Shown piece by piece: positions 1-11,391 of a stretch of 64,000 nucleotides of DNA (position 1 is the stretch's first letter; each line of letters starts with the position of its first letter). The notes beneath the pieces were generated by a model. It saw only the letters and a program-made list of their open reading frames with translations. It searched no databases and was not told the origin of the DNA. The stretch covers positions 28,580,165-28,644,164 of the forward strand of contig OX424564.1 in the NCBI GenBank assembly GCA_949152475.1, written 5' to 3'. The stretch comes from Terebella lapidaria (Eukaryota > Annelida > Polychaeta > Terebellida > Terebellidae). The position numbers and the translations under genes are program-made.

Positions 1-1922
1 TCATCTGATCAGTAACAACGCTTTGCTCCAGTTTCACGGGAGCCTCCTCACACACACGAAAATCTTTCCGAGTGTCGAGCTTCATTTGAGAATCATTCAT
101 TTGATCGTCTGAATTCATGTTGGAATCTCGCATGGGTTCAATGATTCTCAGTTTGGGAATTGACATGTCAAGCTCTGAATATGTCGCTGCTTTTCTCTTG
201 ACAGCTGTTCTGAGGTCAGCATCTTCGTCTTCTGAAGTGCGCTCCTGCTTCGTATGCAGCTGCAAAGGTTTGATTTCATGTAAAGCCTCCGTAACAACCT
301 TAGACTGTTCAGCAATGACACCCTGGTCTTCCATTTTCTCCCTAGTGATACTTTCTTCAGTTTTATCGGTTTTTATAGCAGATTTTGCAGGTAAGTTTTC
401 TGAGATACTCTGGTGTTGATTGTCATGGCATGAACTGTCCACCTCTTCTGAACTTGGATCGATGCCGCCATCACCCAAAACTTTTGGTCGCTCTCCAGTC
501 GTGCTTCCCTGGCTTGGTCCTGGTTCCTTCACTGTCTGGAAGATTGGGTAGTTGATGTCTTTTCGACCCGAGTGTTTCCAGATGTGGGCCTTGATGCTCC
601 GCTGGTGATCGCACGTGTAGCCACAAATCATGCAACAGAATACGCCGCTGACAGATTGTCTCGTGTAATCAGACTGCGAGATTTCTAGAGATTTAGCTTC
701 AGGACTTGAGGAGCTGTCTTCATTATGGTGTTGAGATCGTTGCGCCTCAGCTGTTGTTGATTTCGCCTGGGAGGTTGGAGATGATGACGATGATGATGAG
801 GTGGATGTACTTTCTGCAGTTTCACCTGGCTTTCCCCGTGAGCTTGCTTCTGCTGTCTGATTGGCATGATGCTCCAACATGTGGTTCCGTAGTGTTATCT
901 TGTCCCTTGTCACGAAACCACACTCCGAACACTTAAGTAGAATCAGAGGCTGAGAAGCCCTTGCGGTATTCGCAGAGTTCACGGTGAATGCACCTTGTCC
1001 TTTATGCGCAGTGCTGATATGCTTTCTAATGGAGGTATCTTGCACCGTGATGTACTTGCATGTTGTACAGCAATAGACTGTGGGGTTGCCATGGCTGTGC
1101 TTGTGGGCGACCATGTCCGCTTCATTTGTAGTGGCGCAGTCGCATTCATCGCAGAGATACACCTCATGCAAATGTTCCTGCCGCATGTGCTTAGACATTT
1201 CGTGGGGGTTGGACAGCGTACATTTACATATCGGACAGGGCAGGCCCTGGTCAGAAGCATGGATCTTCAAGTGGTTGGTGAGGTGACCTTTCTTTCGGAA
1301 CGATGCTCGGCAGAAAGGACAAGTGAAAGGCCGATATGGACTGTGCACTACGAGATGCTCCTTCAGTGAGTGGCTTCGCTTTCCGGAGTAGTCGCAGAGT
1401 GGGCACTTGAACGGCCGCTCCGTCGTGTGCACGAGAAGGACGTGTTGTTTAAGATAGTGCTTGTTGTGACTACAGTAATCGCATTTAACACATTTGAACA
1501 GTTCTTTGGGTGCCGTGCTATTGGCCGAGGGTTTTCTTTCTTCCTTACTAACTGTGATTTCACCTGTGACCCCTTTTTTGACAACATTCACCATGGCTGG
1601 TTCCTCCATCTTGCGAACTTCTAGACTAGCAGTCTCTTCATTTTTGATCGTCAGTGCTCCAGCATCGTCGGGATCGTGCGAAGTGGACTCATTGGATTCT
1701 CCAGTTGTGGAAGTCTCGGCTTCTTCTGGCATGATCTCCAGGACAACGGGTTCAGTCGGTGGAGAGTCACCCCCAGAGTTAGACGAGGAGTCATCATGTT
1801 GTCCGCGCTGGTTGATGTTGTCAACTATCTCTGTCAACTTCTCAATGACGACAGTCAGTGCTTGGTTCTTGTCACTCTCAGACATCTTCTGGCCACCGGA
1901 GCGATGCTCGCACAGAGTGAAC
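1..1922 (-). CDS. C2H2 zinc-finger protein, ZNF507-like, large partial exon
   Basis: On the minus strand one frame is open from a splice acceptor (AG at 1,924-1,923) to the window edge, so the C-terminus is missing. The first ATG is at 1,885, giving 628 residues; the frame is also open back to the acceptor, so an upstream coding exon is possible. Eight C2H2 fingers are visible: seven at about residues 130-340 and an isolated one near 415-440, after a Ser-rich linker. The N-terminus has VIEKLTEIVDNI, and the isolated finger (CMICGYTCDHQRSIKAHIWKH) is followed by YPIF. Both resemble vertebrate ZNF507 as I recall it, including the spacing of the last two fingers. The role is inferred to be a nuclear DNA-binding regulator. 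It is a separate gene from the 23-finger gene upstream, which has its own stop codon. The family call is moderate; the zinc-finger call is firm. Confidence 0.8.
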
Positions 1923-4900
1923 CTGAAATTTAAAAAAGAATGTTCAATATCAACCAGAGATACACTAATTGTATTTCAACATATCGACTATGGTATACAC
2001 ATTGTATCAGTACATTATTTCGATGCAGTAGACGCTATACTGCATACACATTTTGACAATATGTACACACCAAAAAATATTTTCGTCTGACAAAAATCAT
2101 GAGTGATTTGCATTTTTATACTGTGATATGATATTGTCACTGACGATTATGTGATGCTGTGATGTGATATTTTCCCCATGCACAGACAGATTCTGCTGAA
2201 AGTTTGACAAAATGTTGCAAATATACTGTGCTGATGAAGCCATGACACTAGAATTCTCAACATTGACAGCTACAAAATATACAACCCAAGTTCCCATCTG
2301 AAGAAGTGATACTATGAATTCGAAACAGAAGATTGTATGGTTGTGTTTATTACAAAATCAGCTAGATCTATATCGTTGAATTGAGGGTAATTTCCTTTAC
2401 ATGTAATACTAGTAAAAGGTTTAATTCTAGAACATGTAGAATGGCTTTTGGTTATGATAGAGAAACATTTTCATTCTGACATTATAATTCAGGTCATTAT
2501 TCATGTTTTTATATCATTATGCGTTAATCATCACAATTATCATGGAAGCCGAACCGAGATTAAAAACCCAGTGCTGCACAAAATCTAGGATTCTTTTTTC
2601 CAAATTTTATGCACAGCATTTTCACAGGGCTCACAACCACAAGTCACCATGGTCTCAGGACGGCACAAATCTGACGTAGCCAACGTGTATATTCAAATAG
2701 ATGTGGAAGGAGTACTCAAGTATGTGTAGACTAGATCTTCTCTATGGTCAGTATGGTGTAGATTACTGATAGTCTTATAATATGCCACCACAAAAATTTC
2801 TACTTGTCTCACCACATATTTCGAATGAATGGAGCACATGTTCAATTTAGCACGACAATTCGGCTATGTTTCCAGAGTTATGAATATAGAAGCAGCACCA
2901 GTGATCACGCATCATAACATTATTTACGCGTTTGAAACTATAATAAAAGTCTCAACAATAAGACTCAATTTATTCAATAAACCACTGACAATGACAGAAC
3001 GTCCCCTATTTCCATTGATTTCTGTCCACACAGGGTGCTCGTATGACAGGGATTTGCCTTCAATGGGAGAGCTCCAGTGATCGCGCGGGTCGAATATAAG
3101 TGTTTTGTTCATTTTCGCACACCAACCATTAAGACTCCAAACACAAGAAAATCTTTAATGTGGCTGAAGATATTTCTTTGAATTGTCTATTTAATTATTT
3201 AGGTACATTTGTATGAGTTACAGTGGACAAAATCTTCAACAAATTCAGTATTAGTTCAATAAGATGACATTTGTCACAGATCTAATATATTAATTATGGT
3301 TCAAAATTCAAATGTATGGTACATCTACTCACATTGAGTATTGAATATGCTCTGAAATAATGAAAAAAGTGGGCATTTATTAATTTCCTAGTTTCTTAAT
3401 AGTTGACCAACTTTAAATACATAGCAGGTTGATACTGTTCACCTTTTTTTTCTTTTTCTTTTTGTGGGGGGGGGGGGGCATAAACAAGATCTGAGCGTCT
3501 ATTAATTAGATCTGAAATGCTATACATAAATATATCTGTTCAGCCATAAATAACTTTATAAAAATTGTTATGTACAATAAATGTATCATGTTACAAACCT
3601 TTATAAATTTCTAGCATGTGACCACTATTGTATTTTTCAACACATTATCTCACAGTTAAACTTTGAGCACGCCAACAAAGAAAAGGTTTCTTGCATGCTA
3701 TGATCAGCTGCGAACTGTAGCAGGTCAGACATGTCTGCGCGCAATTTTTAACAACTGCTAACACGGCTTCGTCATCATAAACGACTACACATGAATATGT
3801 CAACATCATATATTGCTGCATTTTGCGGCCATGATTCATACCGGTACGATTGCGAGATCACCAATGCCTAAATAAACATATATGCCTATAAACATCATAA
3901 TGAGTATAGTCTATTATAGTACTGCCTGCTCTGCGTCGCTCTGTATAGATTCTATCAACAATTTTAGATCTAGACCATTACAGTAGTCAAATATCATGCA
4001 TGCTCATTCAGACCGGATCATGTCAACTTGGAGGCACACCGCTAGTTTACATACTCGAATACGCTGTAAAGGATAAATATCAACTTCTTTTATTTAATTT
4101 TATTAAGCGCCTTTAAGTTGACATGATCCGTCAGACCTACAGCACATTTCACAATTTTAAAATTGTGAAAATGTTTCAGCGCCGAAATCAGATTTTCTGT
4201 GCAAAACGTGCAAATCAAAACTCATGGAGCTGTCGATCGATTGGAATGTTTCTGGTGAAGTGCCGCAACCGCAAGGCGCAGGCCGAGGGGTCGATTGTTT
4301 ATTGTTTACATTCACCTTTGCGGGGTTGAAGAAAGGCTCAGTGCAGTTGATCAGGCGAATGCATCGTGCTAAATAAACATGCACATCTTTGTGGCACTAC
4401 GAAACACGGATACATGACGAAGAATTTGAAGTTTTTTCTTCGAAAAATGAAGATTTCGTCCAAAAGCATGTTGATCATGGCGATCAAAAGACCACGTGAC
4501 CGCTTTACATGGGTCATGTGATCAGGACTATGTAACTTTCGGAATATTGCGTGACCCGTTTTATTTCCTGTCCTCCAGATTCCAAATACCAAGTGAAGAG
4601 CAAAACTTTTCACTAGGCAATAATAGTGTAATTTATAAAAGCAAACTATTCTCTTTTTTTTCCAAGTTATTGCCATCATGTTATTGCATCAAGTGGAAGA
4701 TATAGTTTTATGTCATTATTCAACATAGGCAATGGGTAATTTTACTACATGTGATAGAATATCCCGATAATATCTTTTTTTCCCCACAAATTGAACAGAA
4801 AACCTTCAAATTAAAATCAATACAAGAAGACACACAATTCCTAAACGTAGCCTACTCCCAGCTACATGTAAATTAAGTTGCTCGTTGCGAAAAAAAGTCT

Positions 4901-5410
4901 TATGCAAGGTACGATTAAGCAACTATTATGTACCTGGTACTCATTATTCTGGACTGCAGTTTGATGAATTATATGGAGCATCTGCTTTTTTGTATGCCTG
5001 GTCATCCAGGTAGGTAGAGATCTACCATAGTTATCCACAGAAGCTTGTGTTACTATTGTCTTTCGTTTTAGTATTTTCAATATTATTTTTGCTGTTTCTT
5101 TTGTGCATCAGTCGATTTGCTTCGAAGTATCTGTATCTCGTGTAAGGGTTTCCATTGGTGAGGCTTTTGAAGGCTTGGCAATCCATCAAGGTGCGTTCTT
5201 GTATATGTTTCATCTCTGTCATAACATCAGGTCATTAGATCTGGTCCGGGTACAGGCAGCATTCTGCTCCTAATAAAGCATGGCATTCTTTTCTACTCAG
5301 GGCGCTCATGTAGGGTGTTCTTTGGTTCACATATGCTCTATATATTCTTCTGGATAGCTAGGTGTTCATTCCTGCTAGTTCCAGTGTTCCTGTTTTTGTT
5401 ATTATTTTAT
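1923..5410. other. Non-coding stretch upstream of the ZNF507-like exon
   Basis: The sequence is AT-rich with no convincing exon on either strand. It should contain the intron, and possibly a 5' non-coding exon, of the minus-strand zinc-finger gene. One donor-like site (AAAG then GTGAAT on the minus strand, near 4,310) lies in a more GC-rich patch at 4,250-4,330 and could end a 5' UTR exon, but splicing it to 1,922 does not give a continuous reading frame. A 13-base poly-G run is at 3,466-3,478. Confidence 0.4.
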
Positions 5411-5940
5411 TAGGTTACATTTTTGACGAAAATGGCCAATTTTGGAATTTAGCGGCCATTTTCTCAAAAACTGTCTGACCATTTTTGAGATTTTTGTTTC
5501 AAAAGATTTTCCCCTCATATACCTCTGTGATTTGTATAAGTTTCATTGCCCTTGAATCGCCGGTCTGTGCGAGGCGGCCATTTTGAGTTTTTGACGGGTC
5601 AGCGAAAAAATGTTTGCCCCAAATTTTACGGGCGAATTCTTTTGAAATTTTGCACAAAAATACTTAAAAATAATTCAAGAAGGAGGTATTTTTTAGTTTT
5701 TTGATTTTCGCATCTTTTTCAAAATGGCGTCCGTTTTCGACGAAAAATGCCTGATTTTGGACTTTGGTGGCCATTTTCTCAAAATCTGTTCAGTAACTTT
5801 TTTTCTTTTTGATACATAACACTCCTCATATGTACTCCTATGATGTCTATAAATTTCGTTGCGCTTGAATCGCTCGAAGTGGGCCATTTTGCCCCAAACT
5901 CGGCCCAAATGGGACTTTCCCATGTTAATTTCTCTTATGC
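5411..5940 (+). repeat. Dispersed repeat module rich in GGCCATTTT
   Basis: This stretch carries repeated phrases such as GGCCATTTTCTCAAAA and AAAATGGC. The same module, diverged, recurs at about 14,590-14,880 and 15,905-16,195, each time followed directly by the ~134-bp tandem array. It begins near a TAGGTTAC sequence, like the related copy at 14,496. It is probably one end of a large non-autonomous element. No protein-coding potential is supported. Confidence 0.6.
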
Positions 5941-6770
5941 TTTATAATGGGACACATTATGCCTAATATCTCACTTAATATTGAGATTAGAGACTAGGAA
6001 TCAATTGTGGACATATAGGAAATGATATACAATGTATGCTGAATATTCTCGTGACCTTGAATTTGACCTCTGACTTCAATTTCAAGGTCAGAGCACAAAA
6101 TGGCTGATATCTCGCTTATTATCGACTTTACAGCTTAGGAATCAGTTATGAACATATAGGAAATGATATATGCAGATTATTGTCATGACCTTGAATTTGA
6201 CCTTTGACCTCATTTTCAAGGTCACAGGACAAAATGGCTGATATCTCACTTATTATCGACTCTACAGCTTAGGAATCAATTGTGGACATATAGGAAATGA
6301 TATATGCTGAATATTCTGATGACCTTGAATTTGACCTTTGACGGCATTTTCAAGGTCATAGGACAAAATGGCTAATATCTCGCTTTTTATCGACTTTACA
6401 GCTTTGGAATCAATTGTGGACATGTAGGAAATGATATATGCTGAATATTCTCGGACCTTGAAATTGACCTCTGACCTCATTTTCAAGGTCCAAGGACAAA
6501 CTGGCTCATATCTTGCTCCTTTATTGACTGTATGGCTTGGGAATCAATTGTGGACATGATATAGAAAATGATATACACTGAATATTTTGATGACCTTGAA
6601 TTTGACTTTGCCCCTTCATTTTCGAAGGCCACAGCACAAAATTGCTAATATCTCGCTGATTATTGAATTTACAGCTTAGCAATCAACTGTGGTTATGATA
6701 TATGCTTAATGTTATATATGCTGAATATTCTCTTGACCTTGAATTCAACCACTGACCTGGCTAACATATA
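5941..6770 (+). repeat. ~134-bp tandem repeat array, about six copies
   Basis: The unit contains CAAAATGGCTAATATCTCGC, TTATTGACTTTACAGCTTAGG, GAATCAATTGTGGACATA and GACCTTGAATTTGACC with TTTTCAAGGTC. The landmark CAAAATGG falls near 6,095, 6,230, 6,364, 6,497 and 6,636, a period of 133-139 bases. The same family recurs at 14,890-15,320, 16,205-17,480 and 20,040-20,500. Confidence 0.85.
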
Positions 6771-6827
6771 AAATATTAAACATTGTCCGGTAACCTATCT
6801 TTGGCCCTTGGCCTAATTTTTAGTGAT

Positions 6828-7550
6828 TGTGGCGATTTTGCCCTAAGATCGCGGCAATGCCATTTATGTGGCCTTTTCTGTCTTGGCCTTGTTTTGACAC
6901 GCTCCGTTCGAGCGGGCGTTGCTACGGCGACGCATTGTAATTTACGTTATTCCAGTAAACTATAACAATGGTTTGATTACGCTTCGCGTGCAGCCTCTAG
7001 TTTCTGGTGTATTATATATACACTGGAAGCGACTCGGTCGAGGAGATTGTCCAAGGTCGGGTGACAGGCTGCACTCGAAGCTCGCCATGAGCTTTGAGTT
7101 CTCTGGTCGCGACTCGCGAGTAGTGGGCTCTTAGAGCCCTGGGGACGATTTCCATAGGGGGGCCCGGGCTGGGAGAGACAAGTTGCTGACTCGGGGGCGC
7201 AAGCCCTGTGGATCGCCAGTTCTCTCCCTTCCCGGGACGGTGTGACATAGGCTCTGGCCAGTTCGTCGGACTGTACGGGGTTCCGTCCCCGAGGCAGACC
7301 GCGGCTCGCCAGGCCCCTCCAGCTAACACCGTGGTGATGAACCAGTTTCTGAACGGTGTCCGTAGGCCTGGTCGGGTGGGCTGTTACCTGGTTACCGTAA
7401 ATGCTAGAGTGGTTATCGTATCCGCAGTGACCTCCGGTGAGCGGCGCCGCTGCAAGGATCTGGAATAGCGGATGCGGGTCCGCAAGGACTCGCGGTGAGA
7501 GGACTATCCTCGAGGATCCCGAAGAGCGGACGGTAGTCAATAACTTTACA
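6828..7550 (+). mobile_element. Solo LTR of a Ty3/Gypsy-type element
   Basis: This 723-bp block begins TGTGGCGATTTTGCCC and ends AACTTTACA, so it has TG...CA ends. It is flanked by the four-base direct repeat TGAT at 6,824-6,827 and 7,551-7,554, as expected for an integrated LTR. It is related along its length to the LTR at 8,013-8,656, sharing the ends and the GGTTCCGTCCCC, CGGTGTCCG and GAGAGGACTATCCTCG blocks, but is clearly diverged. No internal region adjoins it, so it is best explained by LTR-LTR recombination. A TATA-like TATTATATATACAC lies near 7,010. Confidence 0.85.
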
Positions 7551-7554
7551 TGAT

Positions 7555-8008
7555 TTTTTTGGCCTTTTTGAAATTTTAACCCAAATTTTTTCTTCATAAT
7601 GGGAGCTGTATTGAGTGATCTCCTAGAACACTTCAAGATATAGCTGAATATTGACTTCAATGACCTTGAAGGGCCAAAACAGCCTTTGTGTAACAGAAAC
7701 GGCCAATTTCTGACTTTGTCGGCCATTTTATCAGAAACTGTTCAGACAATTTTGAGACTTTTGAAAAAAAAATGTTGGACTTGGATAATTTCACCAAATA
7801 TTTCCTTCATAATGGGAGCTGTAAGAACTAACTCCTAGAACACTTCAAAATAGAGGTAAATATTGGCACATTCAAATCGGAAATTATATATTGCTATCAA
7901 GGCATCAAAGATTCGCTTTGAGTGATTTGAAGAAAAAAATGTTTCCCCTTTGACAAATTTTTTGGACTTGGGAGTTTTCACCCAATTTTTCCTTCATAAT
8001 GGGATATG
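7555..8008 (+). repeat. ~200-240-bp repeats interrupted by LTR insertions
   Basis: The phrase CTTCATAATGGGA followed by CTCCTAGAACACTTCAA(A/G)ATA recurs near 7,593 and 7,808, and CTTCATAATGGGA again at 7,993. That third unit is broken by the LTR retrotransposon and resumes at 14,227 with CTCCTAAAAACTTCCAAGATA. The repeats thus give an independent check that 8,009-14,222 is an insertion. Confidence 0.7.
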
Positions 8009-8012
8009 TAAG

Positions 8013-8656
8013 TGTGGCGATTTTGCCCAAAGATCGCGACAGGTGGTTCTTTGTTGAACACTCTAGTTTTACGGCCTTTGTTTTGAACGCTTCTGTTCGA
8101 AGCACGTGCTGCCCAGCAACGCTCTCCAACTCTCTCGCCCAGTAAGCTATAACAATGGTCTTACGTCATCTCCTTCGTTTCTCGTGCTCTGGGGTACATA
8201 AATACTCTGGAGGCGTTTTGATCTGTGAAGTTGTCTCAGAGCAAGAGACAAGGCCCTCGTGGACCCCTGGGGACAACCTTGATCGTGGGGAAGACCTTGA
8301 TGACTCGGGGGTGTACGCACTCTGGATCACCGGTCTCCCACCCGGGATGGTGTGACACAGGCTCTGGCGGACTGTCGGGCTGTCCGGGGTTCCATCCCCG
8401 TGGCGGACCACTGCGAGCCGGTCTTACAGTTAACACAACGGTGATGATCCTGTATCTGAGTGGTGTCCGCATGTCTGGGCTCGCTGGGCGGGCTGCTACC
8501 TGGTTAACGTTCTGATGATAGAGTTAGCCCGCAGTGACCCTCGGTGAGCGGACCGTCCGCGAGGATCTGAGGATAGCGGGTGCGCGTCCGCAATGACCTG
8601 TGGTGAGAGGACTATCCTCGGAGATCCCGGATAGCGGACGACGTTAAAACTTTACA
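8013..8656 (+). repeat. 5' LTR
   Basis: The 644-bp LTR starts TGTGGCGATTTTGCCC and ends ACTTTACA. A TATA-like TACATAAATA lies near 8,200 and may be its promoter. Its final 372 bases (from about 8,285) match the truncated 3' LTR at 13,846-14,222. Confidence 0.85.
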
Positions 8657-8657
8657 T

Positions 8658-8675
8658 TGGTGCCGTGACCAGGAT
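8658..8675 (+). promoter_or_regulatory. Primer-binding site, tRNA-His type
   Basis: One base after the 5' LTR the sequence reads TGGTGCCGTGACCAGGAT. The first twelve bases are the reverse complement of the animal tRNA-His 3' end (GTCACGGCACCA), and several later bases also agree. This sets the LTR boundary and the plus orientation of the element. Confidence 0.7.
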
Positions 8676-8772
8676 CTGTCCGATGGCGCTCCATCGCAGA
8701 CTAACGTCACAGTGTTTTGCTCCCTCGTAAATGGGGACCTCTTGCCTTCTCCGGGACACATGAAATAAATAA

Positions 8773-9258
8773 ATGAGAAAGAAAGCAGTGTTGCTGACCG
8801 GACTCGTTGACATGACGGCCGTGAGTCGCCCCATGATGGCTTCGGCGATAGCCAGGGACGTCCGGACGAAGTCAACTCCGGCGTCTTTGACTCCGTCTAC
8901 GGATGAAGAGTCGAGCCCTGCAGGGCCGCAACATCCGTTGCCGTCGAGGCCGAGCCTCGACGAGTTAGGCGCGGTAAGCGGAGCTGGAAACGACTCTACT
9001 CCGCGCCAGCCCTTGTCCGAACGACCTCATCGGCCGGCGCTCTTCCGTGGGACGTCTCTGGACGTCCGGAATCGAGTGCCAGTCACCGCGGTCGGCTCCA
9101 GTCAAATGGACCAACTGTTCCAGCTACCGACACAGGCTGGGTGGACTCCCTCGCGAGCTCCCGGGACGTGGTGGCGACCATCACTGCGTCCGGGGACAGT
9201 TGTTCTGTGGCGCCTGAGGCTGCCCCATCTGTGGACGGGCCAGACGACCCTCAAGTAG
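8773..9258 (+). pseudogene. Gag-position open frame of the LTR retrotransposon
   Basis: A 161-residue open frame begins about 115 bases after the LTR, where gag is expected. It is rich in Ser, Pro, Thr and Arg, and I see no CCHC knuckle or recognisable capsid domain. It overlaps the protease frame by 118 bases in another frame. It is either a fragment of gag or a chance frame in GC-rich DNA; the call rests mainly on position. Confidence 0.4.
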
Positions 9259-10405
9259 ATATAATGTCTCCGGAAGTGGTCCTTGAGGATCCGTCTAGCT
9301 CCTCCGCAGCTGAGGCAGATAACGAGGACTCGTTGCGGAACTCAGTGCCCCGGGTGACTGCGATCACGTGCGCGCTGGTGAGGGACCCATGCTGGTACCT
9401 GTCCTTGTCTTTTGGGCGGGAGCCGGTCCGGTTCCTCATGGACTCCGGCTCGGAAGTTACCCTTGTAGCCACGGGAACTTTCAAGCGAGAGCAAGCGCTC
9501 TGCGACCTAGTGTTAGGGGTTCCCGGTCGTTATACACTCCACAGGGCTGGTAACAACTGCATCCGTATCCATGGCATCATCGATCTGCTTATTATCCTTG
9601 GAGACAAGGTGTATATAACAGAGGCAATCGTTGCGGATATCGGAGCTCCCGGGATCATTGGGATGAACTTCCTCCGGATCCACCGGGTGATCGCCAACTT
9701 TAGCTTTAGCTCCAAACTCCGGATGGGAGAGGACACTCATCTCCTCTTCCGGGCGGGTCCGACCCGTTCATTCCAACTTCGGGCCGTGCGCACAACCATT
9801 GTGCCACCTTTGAGTGAGATGATCATTGAGGCGAGGCCGCGCCGCCCGCGCATGCCCCGTGATGGTCGTCCGTGTATAGTGCAACCTGTGAGCAATTTTG
9901 CCCGAGGGACGACACTCGTGCTGGGTGGGGCTCTGGTCAAGTCCGACACCCGCGCGATGCCTATCCTCGTGGTGCTCCAGTTGTACTGCGCCACGGCTGT
10001 GTGGCAGCTACTGCTACACTTGCGGCGTCCAGCCGGGTTATCCCTGACGACCCTGTTTGTCGCGCTGCTTGTGCGGAATAGGTCGCCGGAAATGATCCGT
10101 TCACCCTGCCGGACCATTTGGAATCTCGTGTTCCGACAGACCAGTTGGATGAAGATCAGCGTCAAGCTCTCCGCAAACTGCTCCGGCAGTATGCGGATGT
10201 GTTCATGAGTCCTGATGGTGCGGTTGGCAAGACAGACGTGGCCAAACACCGCATCGACCTCCTGGACGAGCGTCCGATCAAGCAGCGTCTGCAACGAGCA
10301 GCTATCATGCACCAAGAGGTTATAGACCAGGAGGTGCAAAAGATGCTCGAGCTAGACATGATCGAACCCAGTGATAGCCCTTGGGCCAGTCCTGTGGTTA
10401 TTACC
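9141..10405 (+). pseudogene. Retroelement pol remnant: aspartic protease plus start of reverse transcriptase
   Basis: The frame from 9,141 encodes a retropepsin: the catalytic triplet is in FLMDSGSEVTLV at 9,441-9,449, with the second conserved block GAPGIIGMNFLRIH about 75 residues later. A second frame (10,118-10,405) gives the N-terminal Ty3/Gypsy RT block, recognisable by LRQYADVF, KHRIDLLDERPIKQ and EVQKMLELDMIEPSDSPWASP. The two are offset by a frameshift between about 9,950 and 10,118, and the RT frame has an in-frame stop at 10,082-10,084. The sequence ends just before the RT region that would carry the catalytic aspartates. It is non-functional. Confidence 0.85.
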
Positions 10406-11390
10406 TTAACGCCCACAGGGCACTCAATTGTCTTTAGGGCTACCATGGGCATGCTCGATCGCCTTGTAAGCATACCAGTGGCTATGGGGAGTGTTTATAT
10501 TTAGTTATCCATCTCATGTTATTAGTTACTGAGTGGATTATATAAACCACAAGTATGCGTGCAACGTGGAAACCCTATTCCTACTCATTTGGTCATACAT
10601 TGAGACAAGTTTAGTGATAGATCTTTTTCCTGGTGCAATAGAGAGTTAGAAATCGGGAGATTTCTGCTCTCGTTAGAGGGGTGTAGGAGATTGTGTGCTG
10701 TGTATCAGAAGCTTGTTGGCCGTGATCTATGAAAAAGAGACGAGCGGTGGTGAATTTATTTTCATTACTGTTTGAGCGGTGGTAAATTTATTTTTATCGC
10801 TGCTGATAGGTGGACATAATCGTACTATCCACAAGTAGATCGACTTCTGATACATTGCATACAATCTATTTCCTGCTGAGGTGATTAACTTCACGTCATT
10901 TACCGTCAGTGCGGCAGCCATAGCTAATGACTGATTTTAATTACTGTATGTGATAGATGGCCGGTATTTAGGCCACCCGTATACATGGCATGATAAGGAG
11001 TCACTGGGGAGAGGGGGGGGGGGAGAGATACGTGTATATGTATGAGCCTGCAGTGAAAACGTAATTCGTTTGTTGGCCTGTATCGATCGATGCTAAAAAT
11101 AGACGTTTCCACGGAGACGCATTATACTGCTGTGCGTGCAGAATAACTGCCAGCCTTAATGCTGTAAAAACAATGTAACCGGCAATCGCTGGTCATTCGA
11201 GCACTCGGCACTGGTGGAGACAGATCTGCAGATCTGTCTCCTAGTGTATATGCGTTAAGAGCGCTTGAATATAGCTGAGCAAAGCAGCGGGGAAGGCAGG
11301 GGAGGGAAGGAGCCTCCGGATAATGACTGCGAAGTCCTGTTTGGAGATGAGTCCCTTGAGAGCGATCACTCACTTTCAGGATGACTGGGC
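10406..11390 (+). other. Non-coding spacer inside the LTR element
   Basis: There is no coding similarity here. The base composition drops abruptly from GC-rich pol to AT-rich sequence, so a foreign piece (possibly the 5' untranslated part of a second retroelement) probably starts here. A perfect 26-base palindrome, GGAGACAGATCTG and its reverse complement, lies at 11,216-11,241. An 11-base G run is near 11,017. Confidence 0.5.
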
Positions 11391-11391
11391 T

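Noticed and set aside
4157..4384. Possible 5' coding exon for the ZNF507-like gene
   Set aside because: Joining its donor near 4,310 to the acceptor at 1,922 puts the downstream frame out of phase and meets a stop. At most it could be 5' UTR.
6977..7726. Minus-strand 249-residue open frame overlapping the solo LTR
   Set aside because: It is antisense to a GC-rich LTR with clear TG...CA ends and a target duplication, so it is a frame of the LTR rather than a gene.
8385..8405. GGGGTTCCATCCCC resembling a tRNA T-arm
   Set aside because: It is part of all LTR copies and no acceptor, D or anticodon arms can be drawn around it. No tRNA gene was found in the window.
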